A stretch of DNA of 64,000 nucleotides from JAPPLB01 sp965204095. Lineage in GTDB: Bacteria; Acidobacteriota; Terriglobia; Bryobacterales; UBA6623. The position numbers were made by a program, and so were the translations under genes. Below are positions 27,705-35,765 of the stretch, piece after piece; position 1 is the first letter of the stretch, and each line of letters begins with the position of its first letter. The stretch is taken from the NCBI GenBank assembly GCA_965204095.1, contig OZ241991.1, positions 1,364,001 through 1,428,000 on the forward strand. Direction: 5' to 3'. Below the pieces are notes generated by a model. It had not been told where the DNA came from, searched no databases, and saw only the letters and a program-made list of their open reading frames with translations.

Positions 27705-28529
27705 TCAATTCGTCATGGCTGAAACCTGTTCCGGCATGGTGGGAAGGGCTTCGGGCAAGGGTTTGCGCGGCAACTTCTCCTCTCGGTTGGCGGTGTGGTA
27801 GACGAAGGAGGCGATGACGACCACGGCTTGCATTAGGTCACCGGGTTGGGCGCGATCGTAGGCATCCATGTTGGAGTGGTGGGTCCGGGTTTCGTATTCG
27901 ACGGGATCCTGGATGAACTGAAAACCCGGTGGTCCGACAGCATCGAACGAAAGATGGTCGGTGCCGCCGGTGCCGGGACTCCAACCGAGGGGAACGCCGA
28001 TCAACATCTCATACTGCGGCTCGACCAGATGAACTGAGAAATAGCTTCGCGGCCAGCCCTGACCGAACGGCCCCCAGCGTTCAAGCTTGACGTTTGCAGC
28101 GCCCCATTCTTCAAGCCGTGAATCGGCCCACCTGGCGGATGCGTTGAACCCGGGTGAGTTGGTGATGCGAGGTCCTTAGCCTGTATTTCTCACCACGTGG
28201 CGAGATGAAGTGCGTGAGAGGGCCGTCAGGACGAGGCGCGAGCCGCTTGGCGCGCGCAGGCGTACTTGACGGTACGTTGAGCACGGCAAGCAAGCGCAAC
28301 GAAGTCCTGGCGGTCGTATGGCGTGCTTCAGCCGTCGGGTGGTGAGACATGCAGGTTAGACTTCGACGAGATGGAAGAGGTAGTCCATCACCTCGGTGTG
28401 GTGGAAGACCTCCTGCTTGATGCGATGGATGACCTCGCGGTCGACAGCGTCGTTCGCCCGGAGGACGGTAGACGCCATGAAAACCACGGTGATGCCGAGA
28501 GACGATACGATGCGGGGCATGCCGATCAT
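27705..28529 (-). pseudogene. Decayed M28-type peptidase, split by MITE copy 7
   Basis: Reading on the minus strand, 28529-28356 encodes a 57-aa start with signal peptide (MIGMPRIVSSLG, then EVMDYLFHLVEV) and ends in TAA at the element border. After the MITE the same frame continues with GPRITNSPGFNASARWADSRL, then KLERWGPFGQGW, then LIGVPLGWSPGT. It jumps straight to the family's C-terminal part (GTDHLSFDAVGPPGFQFIQDP, THHSNMDAYDR). About 300 residues carrying the zinc-ligand region are missing. Lesions are therefore an internal in-frame deletion, an in-frame stop and an element insertion. Intact relatives are roughly 500-560 aa. Confidence 0.85.
28180..28355 (+). repeat. MITE copy 7, inside the M28 pseudogene
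   Basis: 176-bp orientation-A copy with both ends and a perfect TTAG duplication (28176-28179 and 28356-28359). Removing the element and one TTAG leaves the peptidase frame in register but with TAA at the junction, so the gene probably already carried a stop there when the element arrived. Confidence 0.93.
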
Positions 28530-28538
28530 GCTTCGCCG

Positions 28539-29312
28539 CTAAAGTTCGAGTTCGTCGTTGTAGATCATGTCCTTGAGCTTGAATCTGCGCCTGATGTTCG
28601 TCTGTCCCATTTTCATTTGAAACTCGACGTCCTTGTCGGCAAGCGTGATCTCATGCGTACGGGGGAACGACAGAACGACCTCGGCTTCCTGCTCGCCGCC
28701 GCGGATCCGGAAATCCTCCGGAGAGATGTTTTCCTTGTTCTTGCGCTTCAAAAACGAGCCTTGTTTGAATCGCTCGGGGTTCCGCTGGCCCATTTGAGCC
28801 ATGCGGCCGGGGAAACCGCTGACAGCGATGACGTAGTGTGTCTCGGCGCGGTTGATGAATGCTCGGCCGTCTTCGGCCGTCCCTGCTTCGTTGCCGTATC
28901 GGGCTTTGACAAGCGCCTCTTTCACGGGCTGTGCGCTCAACCAGCGGACGACGAAGTTACGCTGCATTCCACCGCCGCCTCCACGGCCGCCGCCGCCGTA
29001 ACCGCCGGGCACGCGAGTGCCTCCCCCAGCACCGGCTCCAGGGATGCCGCCGCCAGCGCCGCCGAAACCACCGCCGCCAGCGCCGCCTCCACCTCCTCCA
29101 CGGCTTCGACCCGCGCCCCCGCCTCTCATGCCGCCGCCACCACCACCCATCGTTATCGAGACGGTGCGCGCCCAGGGAGAATTGGTGAGCATCTTGGTGA
29201 CTTCCTTCTCGCTCCATTGCAGGAAGTCCTTGGTGATCCAGAAGTCCGCTGCGAATCCGACGGACGTCATGAGCCCGAATAGCAGCAACAGTCGCAAGCC
29301 AGCAATGGCCAT
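28539..29312 (-). CDS. Gly-rich secreted protein of acidobacterial type
   Basis: 257 aa with a signal peptide (MAIAGLRLLLLFGLMTSVGFA). Residues 23-50 (DFWITKDFLQWSEKEVTKMLTNSPWA) resemble the N-terminal block of many uncharacterised Acidobacteriota proteins. Residues 56-115 are a glycine-rich linker with scattered Arg. The C-terminal domain (about 118-257) is mixed alpha/beta. AAGGAGG lies five bases before the ATG, the clearest Shine-Dalgarno in the window. Nine bases separate its stop from the M28 pseudogene downstream. Function unknown. Confidence 0.7.
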   Translation of the reverse strand: MAIAGLRLLLLFGLMTSVGFAADFWITKDFLQWSEKEVTKMLTNSPWARTVSITMGGGGGGMRGGGAGRSRGGGGGGAGGGGFGGAGGGIPGAGAGGGTRVPGGYGGGGRGGGGGMQRNFVVRWLSAQPVKEALVKARYGNEAGTAEDGRAFINRAETHYVIAVSGFPGRMAQMGQRNPERFKQGSFLKRKNKENISPEDFRIRGGEQEAEVVLSFPRTHEITLADKDVEFQMKMGQTNIRRRFKLKDMIYNDELEL

Positions 29313-29510
29313 CGTGTCCTCCTTGGAATACGTCGAGTCTTTACTTTCCTCTCGATGTCAAGCGCAATACGTTCGAACATAACATAGGCGGAACACTCAT
29401 GAGAGTGGTTACGATGTAATATCCATGTTAAAGAAGCGGGCGGAAGGCGCTGTCGTAGTGATGCTAATCTGAGGCTTCCGCTCCCGGCCTGCCTGCATTC
29501 CCCGATCCGG

Positions 29511-30920
29511 ATGGTCGAACCTCGTTTATCGCGCGGCCTGCGTGATCTGTTGCCCGACGCCATGCTGGCTCGCCAGCGGATGATCGATACGATCCGCGGC
29601 GTTTACGAACTATACGGGTTTTCACCCTTGGAAACGCCGGCAGTCGAATACCTCGACGTGCTGTCCGGTTCGGCCGGGGCCGAAGCGCAAGGACAGATCT
29701 TTGAGGCCACGAACCCCGAAGGCGAGCAACTCGGCCTTCGATTCGACCTGACGGTTCCGCTCTCACGCGTCGTGTCGCAGTATCAGGACCTGATCTTCCC
29801 GTTTCGGCGCTATCAGGTATCTCCTGTTTGGAGAGCGGACAAGCCGGAGCCGGGCCGCTATCGTCAGTTCACGCAGTTCGACCTGGACTCGGTTGGTGCG
29901 GAATCGGATGTTGCTGACACTGAGATCATCGCGGCGATGTGCGACACGCTGGACGCGCTCGATGTAGGTCCTTATCTTGTCCGTTTTTCGAGCCGCAAGA
30001 TTCTCAATCTACTGCTCGATTACGCTGAGATCCCCCAAAGCGGCGGCCCCGCTGTCTTTCGCATTCTCGATAAGCTCGACAAGATCGGCCTCGGCAAAGT
30101 CAAGCTCGAGCTGACGTCGGGGTATACGGATGAGTCCGGCGCTCCGATTTCGGGACTCGGTCTATCCGCGGGGCAGGTCGAAAAGATCGAGCGGTTTCTG
30201 AAGATCAAGGCCGACAGCCGGAATGATGTCCTCGAACTTCTTCGTGCTTTGTTCGGCAGCATCGACAACGCTCAGGAGGAGATCGACGTTGTCGAGCGCA
30301 TCTCGTCTCACCTTGATGCGCTCGGCTATGAGAGCGACCGAGTAGTGGTGGACCTTGGCATTGCGCGGGGTCTTGCGTACTACACCGGGCCGGTCTTCGA
30401 GGCGGTGCTGCTTGACGCGCAGCAGTTCGGCTCGGTCTTCGCCGGTGGGCGATATGACAATCTGGTCCGGCGCTTCACCAGACGGAGCATCCCGGCAACC
30501 GGGGCCTCGATCGGCGTAGATCGTCTGCTGGCGGCCCTCGTCGAACTCGATCGTGTCGAGCAGCGCAAGACCAGCTCTCAGGTCCTCGTCACTGCGATGG
30601 ATCCGGCGCTGATGGGAGAGTACCTGCAGATCACGTATGAGCTGCGACGAGCGGGTATTCGAACCGAGATGCATGTGGGCAAACCGAAACGGCTTGGCAA
30701 ACAGCTTCAGAGGGCCGATCGCCTCGAGATTCCCTACGTAGTCATCATGGGCTCGGACGAAGCCCAGCGCGGCGTCGTCACTGTGAAAGAGATGCTGGTG
30801 GGCCGCAGGAAGGCGGTCGAGGTCAGATCCCACGACGAGTGGAAAGCGGGGCGGTTCGGCCAGCAGGAGATCGCCCGCAAAGACCTTGCGAAGACCTTGC
30901 GGCTGTTGCTCGAAGGTTGA
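29511..30920 (+). CDS. hisS: Histidyl-tRNA synthetase
   Basis: 469-aa class II synthetase. Motif 1 region RGLRDLLPDAMLARQRMI near 9, and motif 2 RRYQVSPVWRADKPEPGRYRQF near 100 with the RYRQF arginine. The histidine-specific motif is GLAYYTG near 287, motif 3 lies around GASIGVDRL near 335, and the anticodon-binding domain spans about 360-465. The length is slightly above average. TAATCT about 45 bases upstream may be the -10. It is a single gene between divergent or convergent neighbours. Confidence 0.96.
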   Translation: MVEPRLSRGLRDLLPDAMLARQRMIDTIRGVYELYGFSPLETPAVEYLDVLSGSAGAEAQGQIFEATNPEGEQLGLRFDLTVPLSRVVSQYQDLIFPFRRYQVSPVWRADKPEPGRYRQFTQFDLDSVGAESDVADTEIIAAMCDTLDALDVGPYLVRFSSRKILNLLLDYAEIPQSGGPAVFRILDKLDKIGLGKVKLELTSGYTDESGAPISGLGLSAGQVEKIERFLKIKADSRNDVLELLRALFGSIDNAQEEIDVVERISSHLDALGYESDRVVVDLGIARGLAYYTGPVFEAVLLDAQQFGSVFAGGRYDNLVRRFTRRSIPATGASIGVDRLLAALVELDRVEQRKTSSQVLVTAMDPALMGEYLQITYELRRAGIRTEMHVGKPKRLGKQLQRADRLEIPYVVIMGSDEAQRGVVTVKEMLVGRRKAVEVRSHDEWKAGRFGQQEIARKDLAKTLRLLLEG

Positions 30921-31062
30921 GCGAGACCTCTACGCAAGTGAGGCACAACTCGAAATCCCTCACGATTGCCTATGCCAGCACCGGGAATGTCCCAGGGCGA
31001 TCACAAACTCATGAAAGACTTGCCTGCCAAAGCCGTACGGTCGGAGCCGGCTACAGGCTGAT

Positions 31063-32454
31063 TCACTTCGAACCGGCTACTTCGATGACGACGTCGTAGA
31101 GGATTTCAACGTATTCCTGAAAGGGTTCGACGTAGAGGTACTCGTCCTTGCCATGGATTCCGCCCGCGAGGTCCCAAACGGCCCGGCCCGGGCCAAAGCC
31201 ATAGGACTCGATGCCGGCGGCGCGGAGTTGCGCCGAGTCGGTCGCGCCGGTGGACATGCGAGGCAGAATGAGAATGCCCGGATAGCGCTGATCGAGCACT
31301 TTTTCGAAAGCTCGGAACACATCGGACTTCAATGACGAAGGCTGGTGCTTCGGTCGCGTGACGGGGTGCGGCATGAGGTCGACCTTGGGCTCGTTCATGA
31401 TCCGCTTGAGTCGGGGGAAGAGTTCTTCGGGGTCCTCGTGAGGCAGAGCGCGGATATCGACGGTGGCTTCCGCTTCCGAGGGGATGACGTTCTTGAGATA
31501 GCCGCCCTTGACGATCGTCGGGACGATCGATGTGCGGATCATCGAGTAAAACAGCGGGCTGATCTCCCGTAGTTTCTGTTGCGTTTCGGTACTTGGGTTC
31601 CCTTCGAGAACCTCGTTATAAACCGCAGCTTCTTCGGGCGGCGCGTGTTCGGCAAGGCGGCGGAAGTACTCGCGCGTCGTTTCGTTGAGGTGAACCGGCG
31701 TTTCGTATTCCGACAGGCGGCCTACAGCACGCGAAAGCGCTGCAACAGGGTTGTCGGGCAAGGGAATCGAGCCATGGCCGGAGGTGCCCTTGGCTTGCAG
31801 GTCGATGCGGCGCGGTGTCTTTTCGGCGGTCTGGATCTCGAAACGCACGTGCTTGAACCGGCGATCGAAGACGCCGGCGCCGCCTTCGTTGATCGCAAAT
31901 TCGGCGTCAATGGCTTCACGATGATTATCGAGAAGGTAGGTGATCCCGGCGAGCCCGCCGGCTTCTTCGTCGGCGACGCCGAGGAAGATGACGTCGCGGT
32001 CGAGCGGGATCTTCAGCCGATGCAACAGGAGCAGCACCTGTAATGATCCTGAGACGACGCCTTTGTCATCGCCAGTGCCGCGGCCGAAGATGATGCCGTC
32101 TTTGACAACACCGCCGAAGGGATTGAACGACCATTCATCACGTTCGACGGCTACAACATCGAGGTGCCCGAGCAGCAGAAGGGGCTTTTTCTTTCCGTTG
32201 CCCTTGACTCGGGCGACGATGCTGGCGCGGCCGGGTTTTGCCTCGAAGATTTCTGACGGGATGTCATCGGCGTCGAGCTTTTTCTTGAGGTAGTTCGCGG
32301 CAAGGATCTCGTTGCCCTCGGGCTGCGATGTGTCGAGCCGAACAAGATCGACGAGGGTTTCCAGCGCTTCTTGACGAGCTTGGGGCCAGTCCGGCGTTTG
32401 TGCTGCGGCTGGCAGCAGGAGGAAAAGTAGAAGGGTTGGTCGGAATACGAACAC
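31063..32454 (-). CDS. Secreted M20-family metallopeptidase
   Basis: 463 aa with a signal peptide ending near AAAQ. The zinc-binding motifs of M20 peptidases are complete: LLLLGHLDVV near 95, GRGTGDDKG near 124 with the bridging Asp, and GVADEEAGG near 158 with the catalytic Glu. The dimerisation domain is around residues 215-330 (QAKGTSGHGSIP). Start GTG at 32454 is 11 bases after AGGAGG. The leader lies in a 56-bp repeat shared with the upstream esterase gene. Probably a periplasmic dipeptidase or carboxypeptidase. Confidence 0.9.
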   Translation of the reverse strand: MFVFRPTLLLFLLLPAAAQTPDWPQARQEALETLVDLVRLDTSQPEGNEILAANYLKKKLDADDIPSEIFEAKPGRASIVARVKGNGKKKPLLLLGHLDVVAVERDEWSFNPFGGVVKDGIIFGRGTGDDKGVVSGSLQVLLLLHRLKIPLDRDVIFLGVADEEAGGLAGITYLLDNHREAIDAEFAINEGGAGVFDRRFKHVRFEIQTAEKTPRRIDLQAKGTSGHGSIPLPDNPVAALSRAVGRLSEYETPVHLNETTREYFRRLAEHAPPEEAAVYNEVLEGNPSTETQQKLREISPLFYSMIRTSIVPTIVKGGYLKNVIPSEAEATVDIRALPHEDPEELFPRLKRIMNEPKVDLMPHPVTRPKHQPSSLKSDVFRAFEKVLDQRYPGILILPRMSTGATDSAQLRAAGIESYGFGPGRAVWDLAGGIHGKDEYLYVEPFQEYVEILYDVVIEVAGSK

Positions 32455-32460
32455 TCTGAA

Positions 32461-32516
32461 GGAAACCTCCTTGTCCAGGATAAACGAATGTGGCGAGTTG
32501 GCTAGGCGAATAACTC
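32461..32516 (-). repeat. 56-bp direct repeat, copy a (leader of M20 gene)
   Basis: Gapless partner of 33440-33495 with 46 of 56 identical bases. On the gene strand it runs from an ELFA-stop-like trailer (GAGTTATTCGCCTAG) to the Shine-Dalgarno AAGGAGG and GTTTCC. TTTATCCT within it may serve as a -10. Confidence 0.65.
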
Positions 32517-32559
32517 ATTCCGGGTTGGATCAGCCTGTGGGCTGGAGGTGTTCGATGCG

Positions 32560-33432
32560 TCAGTCCCGTTCTGCATGCTGTTCTTCGGAATCACCAGTTC
32601 CGCAACCCGTCACAAGGATCGAGACCGCCTCCTCCAGCCATCCGGAGTGCCATTGATGCCCTCTCTGTGGGCCATCCCGATAGGCGTGGGGAATCGCCAA
32701 CTCGACAAGCAAATTGTGCATAGCCGTGTGATGCGCCCGGAACGCTCCTGCATAGCCGGTCAGGACCAAACGGCATCGCTGCCGAAGCGTGGCCGCCCGG
32801 GAGCGAATCAGTCCGGTGATCCTGTATTTCTCGAAGTTCTCTTGTCCGCCGAAGATCGGCTCCATTCCGAACCTGTCAGGGGCATCTTGCATCAGAGGAG
32901 CGTCCCAGGCTGCCGCCTTGCCGAAGACTTCGGGATGGCGCAGCAGCAGCGACCACGCGCCCCACCCGGACTTGGAAAACCCTACCAGCAAGCGTCCATC
33001 AGGGCTGGTCTCGACGGGATAGGAACCCTCGACCAGGGGAAGAACGTCCTCGAGCAGGTATTGCTCCTGGCGCAAGGACATATTGGCGGGGTGATCGGCA
33101 TACCATGGCAATGCCGAGAATGTCGGCAGTACCACAACAAGGCCGTATCGGTCGGCAATGTCCAGCTTCCGTATTTCCTCGGCCGGGTCGCCCCATCTCG
33201 TTTCGGCGCCAGCCTCGACCGGAAGCACGTAGAGGGTCCTCTTGGGGAGGTCGATGTCCTTGCGCTTGGGTGTGAAGACACGTACGGTCGTCTCCCCGGA
33301 CTGGCGAGGGCTCCGTATGAGGTGGACATCCTCGGCTGCCTCGATGGCTCCCGCAGCCATGCAGGCAAGCAACACTACAAGCCTGGCCGATGGGCATTGC
33401 CGCTGATGCGATTGACGGAGGCCGGATTGCAA
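32560..33432 (-). CDS. Secreted alpha/beta hydrolase (esterase D-like)
   Basis: 290-aa putative esterase/PHB-depolymerase-like alpha/beta hydrolase. The nucleophile elbow is LLVGFSKSGWGAW near 149 (Gly-Phe-Ser-Lys-Ser). A downstream Asp in WDAPLMQDAPDRF and a late His in QRGHQWHSGW complete a plausible triad. The N-terminus has a hydrophobic export signal (LVVLLACMAAGA). The start is uncertain: TTG at 33432 lies about 12 bases after AAAGAGG, matching the layout in the M20 gene. GAGGTTTCCTC there can fold and might mask the ribosome site. It sits between the SelA-like and M20 genes on the same strand. Confidence 0.75.
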   Translation of the reverse strand: MQSGLRQSHQRQCPSARLVVLLACMAAGAIEAAEDVHLIRSPRQSGETTVRVFTPKRKDIDLPKRTLYVLPVEAGAETRWGDPAEEIRKLDIADRYGLVVVLPTFSALPWYADHPANMSLRQEQYLLEDVLPLVEGSYPVETSPDGRLLVGFSKSGWGAWSLLLRHPEVFGKAAAWDAPLMQDAPDRFGMEPIFGGQENFEKYRITGLIRSRAATLRQRCRLVLTGYAGAFRAHHTAMHNLLVELAIPHAYRDGPQRGHQWHSGWLEEAVSILVTGCGTGDSEEQHAERD

Positions 33433-33439
33433 GAGAGGA

Positions 33440-33495
33440 GGAAACCTCTTTCTCCAGGATAAGCGACGGTGGCGGTTTGTCTATGCGAACAACTC
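33440..33495 (-). repeat. 56-bp direct repeat, copy b (leader of esterase gene)
   Basis: Copy overlapping the last 15 bases of the SelA-like gene (GAGTTGTTCGCATAG, encoding ELFA and stop) and extending to the esterase ribosome site. Because copy a also begins with an ELFA-stop-like string, the repeat probably arose by segmental duplication of a gene end plus leader. Confidence 0.65.
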
Positions 33496-34683
33496 CTCGA
33501 CACGTGCCGCGACGATTTCGTGCTCGCCGGGCTTGAGCATCCACATGGAGATGCGCAGGCCCTCGGGGTTTTGCGAAACGGCGATCGCCGGTTCGCCCTC
33601 ACGCAGTTTCTTGACCGCGTCGCCGGGTGTGAGACCTTTTGCGGCGGCATCCCAGCGAACGAGGACGTGGGGAACGCGATTGGCTATGGGCGGAATGTGT
33701 AGCTCGGTCTCGACTCCATCGACCCCGCCCACCGTCCGAATGACATGCTCGGCGCGGGCCTCGAGTTCACGTCGCTCGGCGTCGTGATCGATGCGGTGGT
33801 AACGCTCAACGGCGGCGAGCAGGCCCATGATCTCTTCCTTGCCGACCTTCATGCCCCGCCCAACGCCGGCGCGTGGGCTGCTGGCCTTGAGCGCGGCGGA
33901 GACAAGTTCGGCGTCGCCGAGCACAAGGCCGCTGGCCTGCGGTCCGAGTAGCCCCTTACCGCCGGAGAAGACGGCGAGATCGAAACCTTCGTCGATGTAC
34001 TGGCGCAGCCGGCTGACGGGAGGAACATCGGAAGCACAGTCGTTCATCGTGGGGATGCCGTGTTTCTTGCCGATCTCGATCCAATCAGCTCGCGAGATCC
34101 GACCCCTGTGTTCGGCGACGTTCAAGAAGAACATCATGGCCGTGTGCTTGCTGATGGCCTTCTCGAGCTCTTCCCGCGTCTCGACCTCGACGGGCCTGGC
34201 GCCGGCCATCCAAATCTGAGTGTCGAAGCCAAAGCGATGGCTTTTCTGGATGATGACTTCGTTGGGCATGCCGGTCGTGTCGGGTAGTTGGCGCAGCTTC
34301 TTGTTGTCGCCCCGCGTGACACAAGCCGCAGTCCCGACGGTCAGGCCGGAAGCCGCCCCACAGCAGATCATCGCGCCGGGAACGCCAATGATCTCGGCGA
34401 TGCGCTTGCCGACTTTCACTTGCAGCTCGGGTAGATCAATGAAGTTCCTGGATGCCTCGACCATCGCGGCGACGACCTCCGCTGGCATGATCGAGCCTCC
34501 GAGAACCGTCACCACACCGACACCGTTGATGACGTGCCGTACGCCAAGGCTTTCGTAGGTAACCGTGCTGGTGGTTCCGCCGATCGGCGATCGGGCGGAC
34601 TCTCCGCAACCTGCAAGCCCGGCTGCGGCCGCGCCGGTTGTGGTTGCTTTGAGAAAACTTCTGCGGGTTCGGGATCGTTTCAT
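33481..34683 (-). CDS. Tat-exported lipoprotein with SelA-like PLP fold
   Basis: 400 aa. A twin-arginine signal (RTRRSFLKA) is followed by a lipobox (AGLAGC, Cys26), so export and lipid anchoring are predicted. The rest is a fold-type I PLP enzyme of the SelA/DgaE-related group, with Lys243 in AVFSGGKGLLGPQ as Schiff-base lysine, Asp215 in MNDCAS and His192 in AEHRG. PLP enzymes are normally cytosolic, so export is odd, though such annotations recur in Acidobacteriota and Planctomycetes. No selenocysteine machinery is seen nearby. GATATT lies just before the ATG at 34683. Substrate unknown; ammonia-lyase or aldolase chemistry is possible. Confidence 0.8.
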   Translation of the reverse strand: MKRSRTRRSFLKATTTGAAAAGLAGCGESARSPIGGTTSTVTYESLGVRHVINGVGVVTVLGGSIMPAEVVAAMVEASRNFIDLPELQVKVGKRIAEIIGVPGAMICCGAASGLTVGTAACVTRGDNKKLRQLPDTTGMPNEVIIQKSHRFGFDTQIWMAGARPVEVETREELEKAISKHTAMMFFLNVAEHRGRISRADWIEIGKKHGIPTMNDCASDVPPVSRLRQYIDEGFDLAVFSGGKGLLGPQASGLVLGDAELVSAALKASSPRAGVGRGMKVGKEEIMGLLAAVERYHRIDHDAERRELEARAEHVIRTVGGVDGVETELHIPPIANRVPHVLVRWDAAAKGLTPGDAVKKLREGEPAIAVSQNPEGLRISMWMLKPGEHEIVAARVEELFA

Positions 34684-35109
34684 GGTCAATATCCTGCCGT
34701 TCTCCGGCCACGAGAATGTAACACATCAGGCGTCCGGGCTATTGATTCGCCCGCAATCCGCACGTATGCGGAAGCCTGACGAGAGATTCTGGTTGCGAAT
34801 GACTCCGACAAGGTGTCCGAAGTTCAATGCGGCAAGGAGCGGCTATCATCAGCGGATGCGCTTGAAGCCAGAGAGAGTTTGTCGTATCTGGACGTTACAG
34901 GGCGAGGAGGTTCTCGGCCCTTGATGTCCATAGCCGAAATGACTGGCTTCCCTCTCTTGGCCTGCGGCGCCACGGGTGCTCTTTGTCGAGGCGGTTCGGC
35001 GCGCAACTCTGTGTCGGAGCAAGGTCTGTTTACGAACGGAGTGGGACAGGTCGCCTGGTCTTTGTGCAACGAAATCACGGTACACTTGACGTTTGGCCGT
35101 GTTACCGGG
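34684..35109. other. Divergent intergenic region
   Basis: Separates the minus-strand SelA-like gene from the plus-strand corrinoid module. Open frames extend through it but lack protein-like composition. TACACT at 35081-35086 is a candidate -10 for the rightward genes, and GATATT just before 34683 for the leftward gene. Confidence 0.4.
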
Positions 35110-35754
35110 ATGAGCCTCACGACCGATATCGGGCGCCGAATCGAGTTGGTCTCGATGGACTCGCATTTCCACGATATCTCGATCGGGCTCTATCGCCAAT
35201 CAGGCGCGCAAGGTCCCGAGTTCCTCGTTCACACCTACAGCGGCCTTGACGGTGCACGGGAGCGAGTAGAGTTTGTAGCTCGGACGATGGTCCTTCTCGG
35301 CGGCATGGAGGCGGTCGAGGGCGATAGCCGGAGGGTAAAGTTTGCGTGCAACAGCTCGCACGATTTCGCTTGCAAGCGAGTATTCCTGGAATCTTGCAAA
35401 TGGGACCCGGCCGTTGACGTCGAGCCGAAGCCGCTGACCATCTTCGACAGGAAGTCGGACGCAAACGTCACCGTCGAGAGCCTCGCCGACGGCGTTTACC
35501 GTATCATCGGAGAGGCGCAGAGCGATCGGGGAGAAAAGCGCCGGACCGCTATCGGCGCCGGCCTTGTGAAGCTCGGAGAGATGGAATGGCTCGAAGGTGA
35601 CGAGGAGCGCTTCGCGTTTCCCTGCAGGCACTCCCACGATAAACTGGTGGGGTTGCTGCTGATACGCGCGTTGAATGTCAGGGGCGTTGAGCGCGAACAG
35701 CAAATGGCGTTGGCCCGGGGACAGTTGCTGGCTCCCAGCGCTCAGAAACAGTAG
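35110..35754 (+). CDS. Unknown protein with internal domain duplication
   Basis: 214 aa from the chosen ATG; I do not recognise the family. Residues about 50-98 and 142-190 are repeats offset by 92. Each ends with the same spaced motif: F78-x-C80-x2-S83-H84-D85 and F170-x-C172-x2-S175-H176-D177, preceded by GGMEAVEGD and GEMEWLEGD. Cys and His in each repeat could bind metal or a cofactor. No signal peptide. It is 11 bp upstream of the UroD/MtaA-family gene and so probably belongs to the corrinoid methyltransferase operon. The frame is open 99 codons further upstream, but that part looks non-coding. Confidence 0.7.
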   Translation: MSLTTDIGRRIELVSMDSHFHDISIGLYRQSGAQGPEFLVHTYSGLDGARERVEFVARTMVLLGGMEAVEGDSRRVKFACNSSHDFACKRVFLESCKWDPAVDVEPKPLTIFDRKSDANVTVESLADGVYRIIGEAQSDRGEKRRTAIGAGLVKLGEMEWLEGDEERFAFPCRHSHDKLVGLLLIRALNVRGVEREQQMALARGQLLAPSAQKQ

Positions 35755-35765
35755 ACCTCTACGTT

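Noticed and set aside
33481..34683. Selenocysteine system suggested by the SelA-like gene
   Set aside because: No selB, selC, selD or in-frame UGA with a stem-loop nearby; the protein has an export signal, so it is unlikely to act on tRNA.
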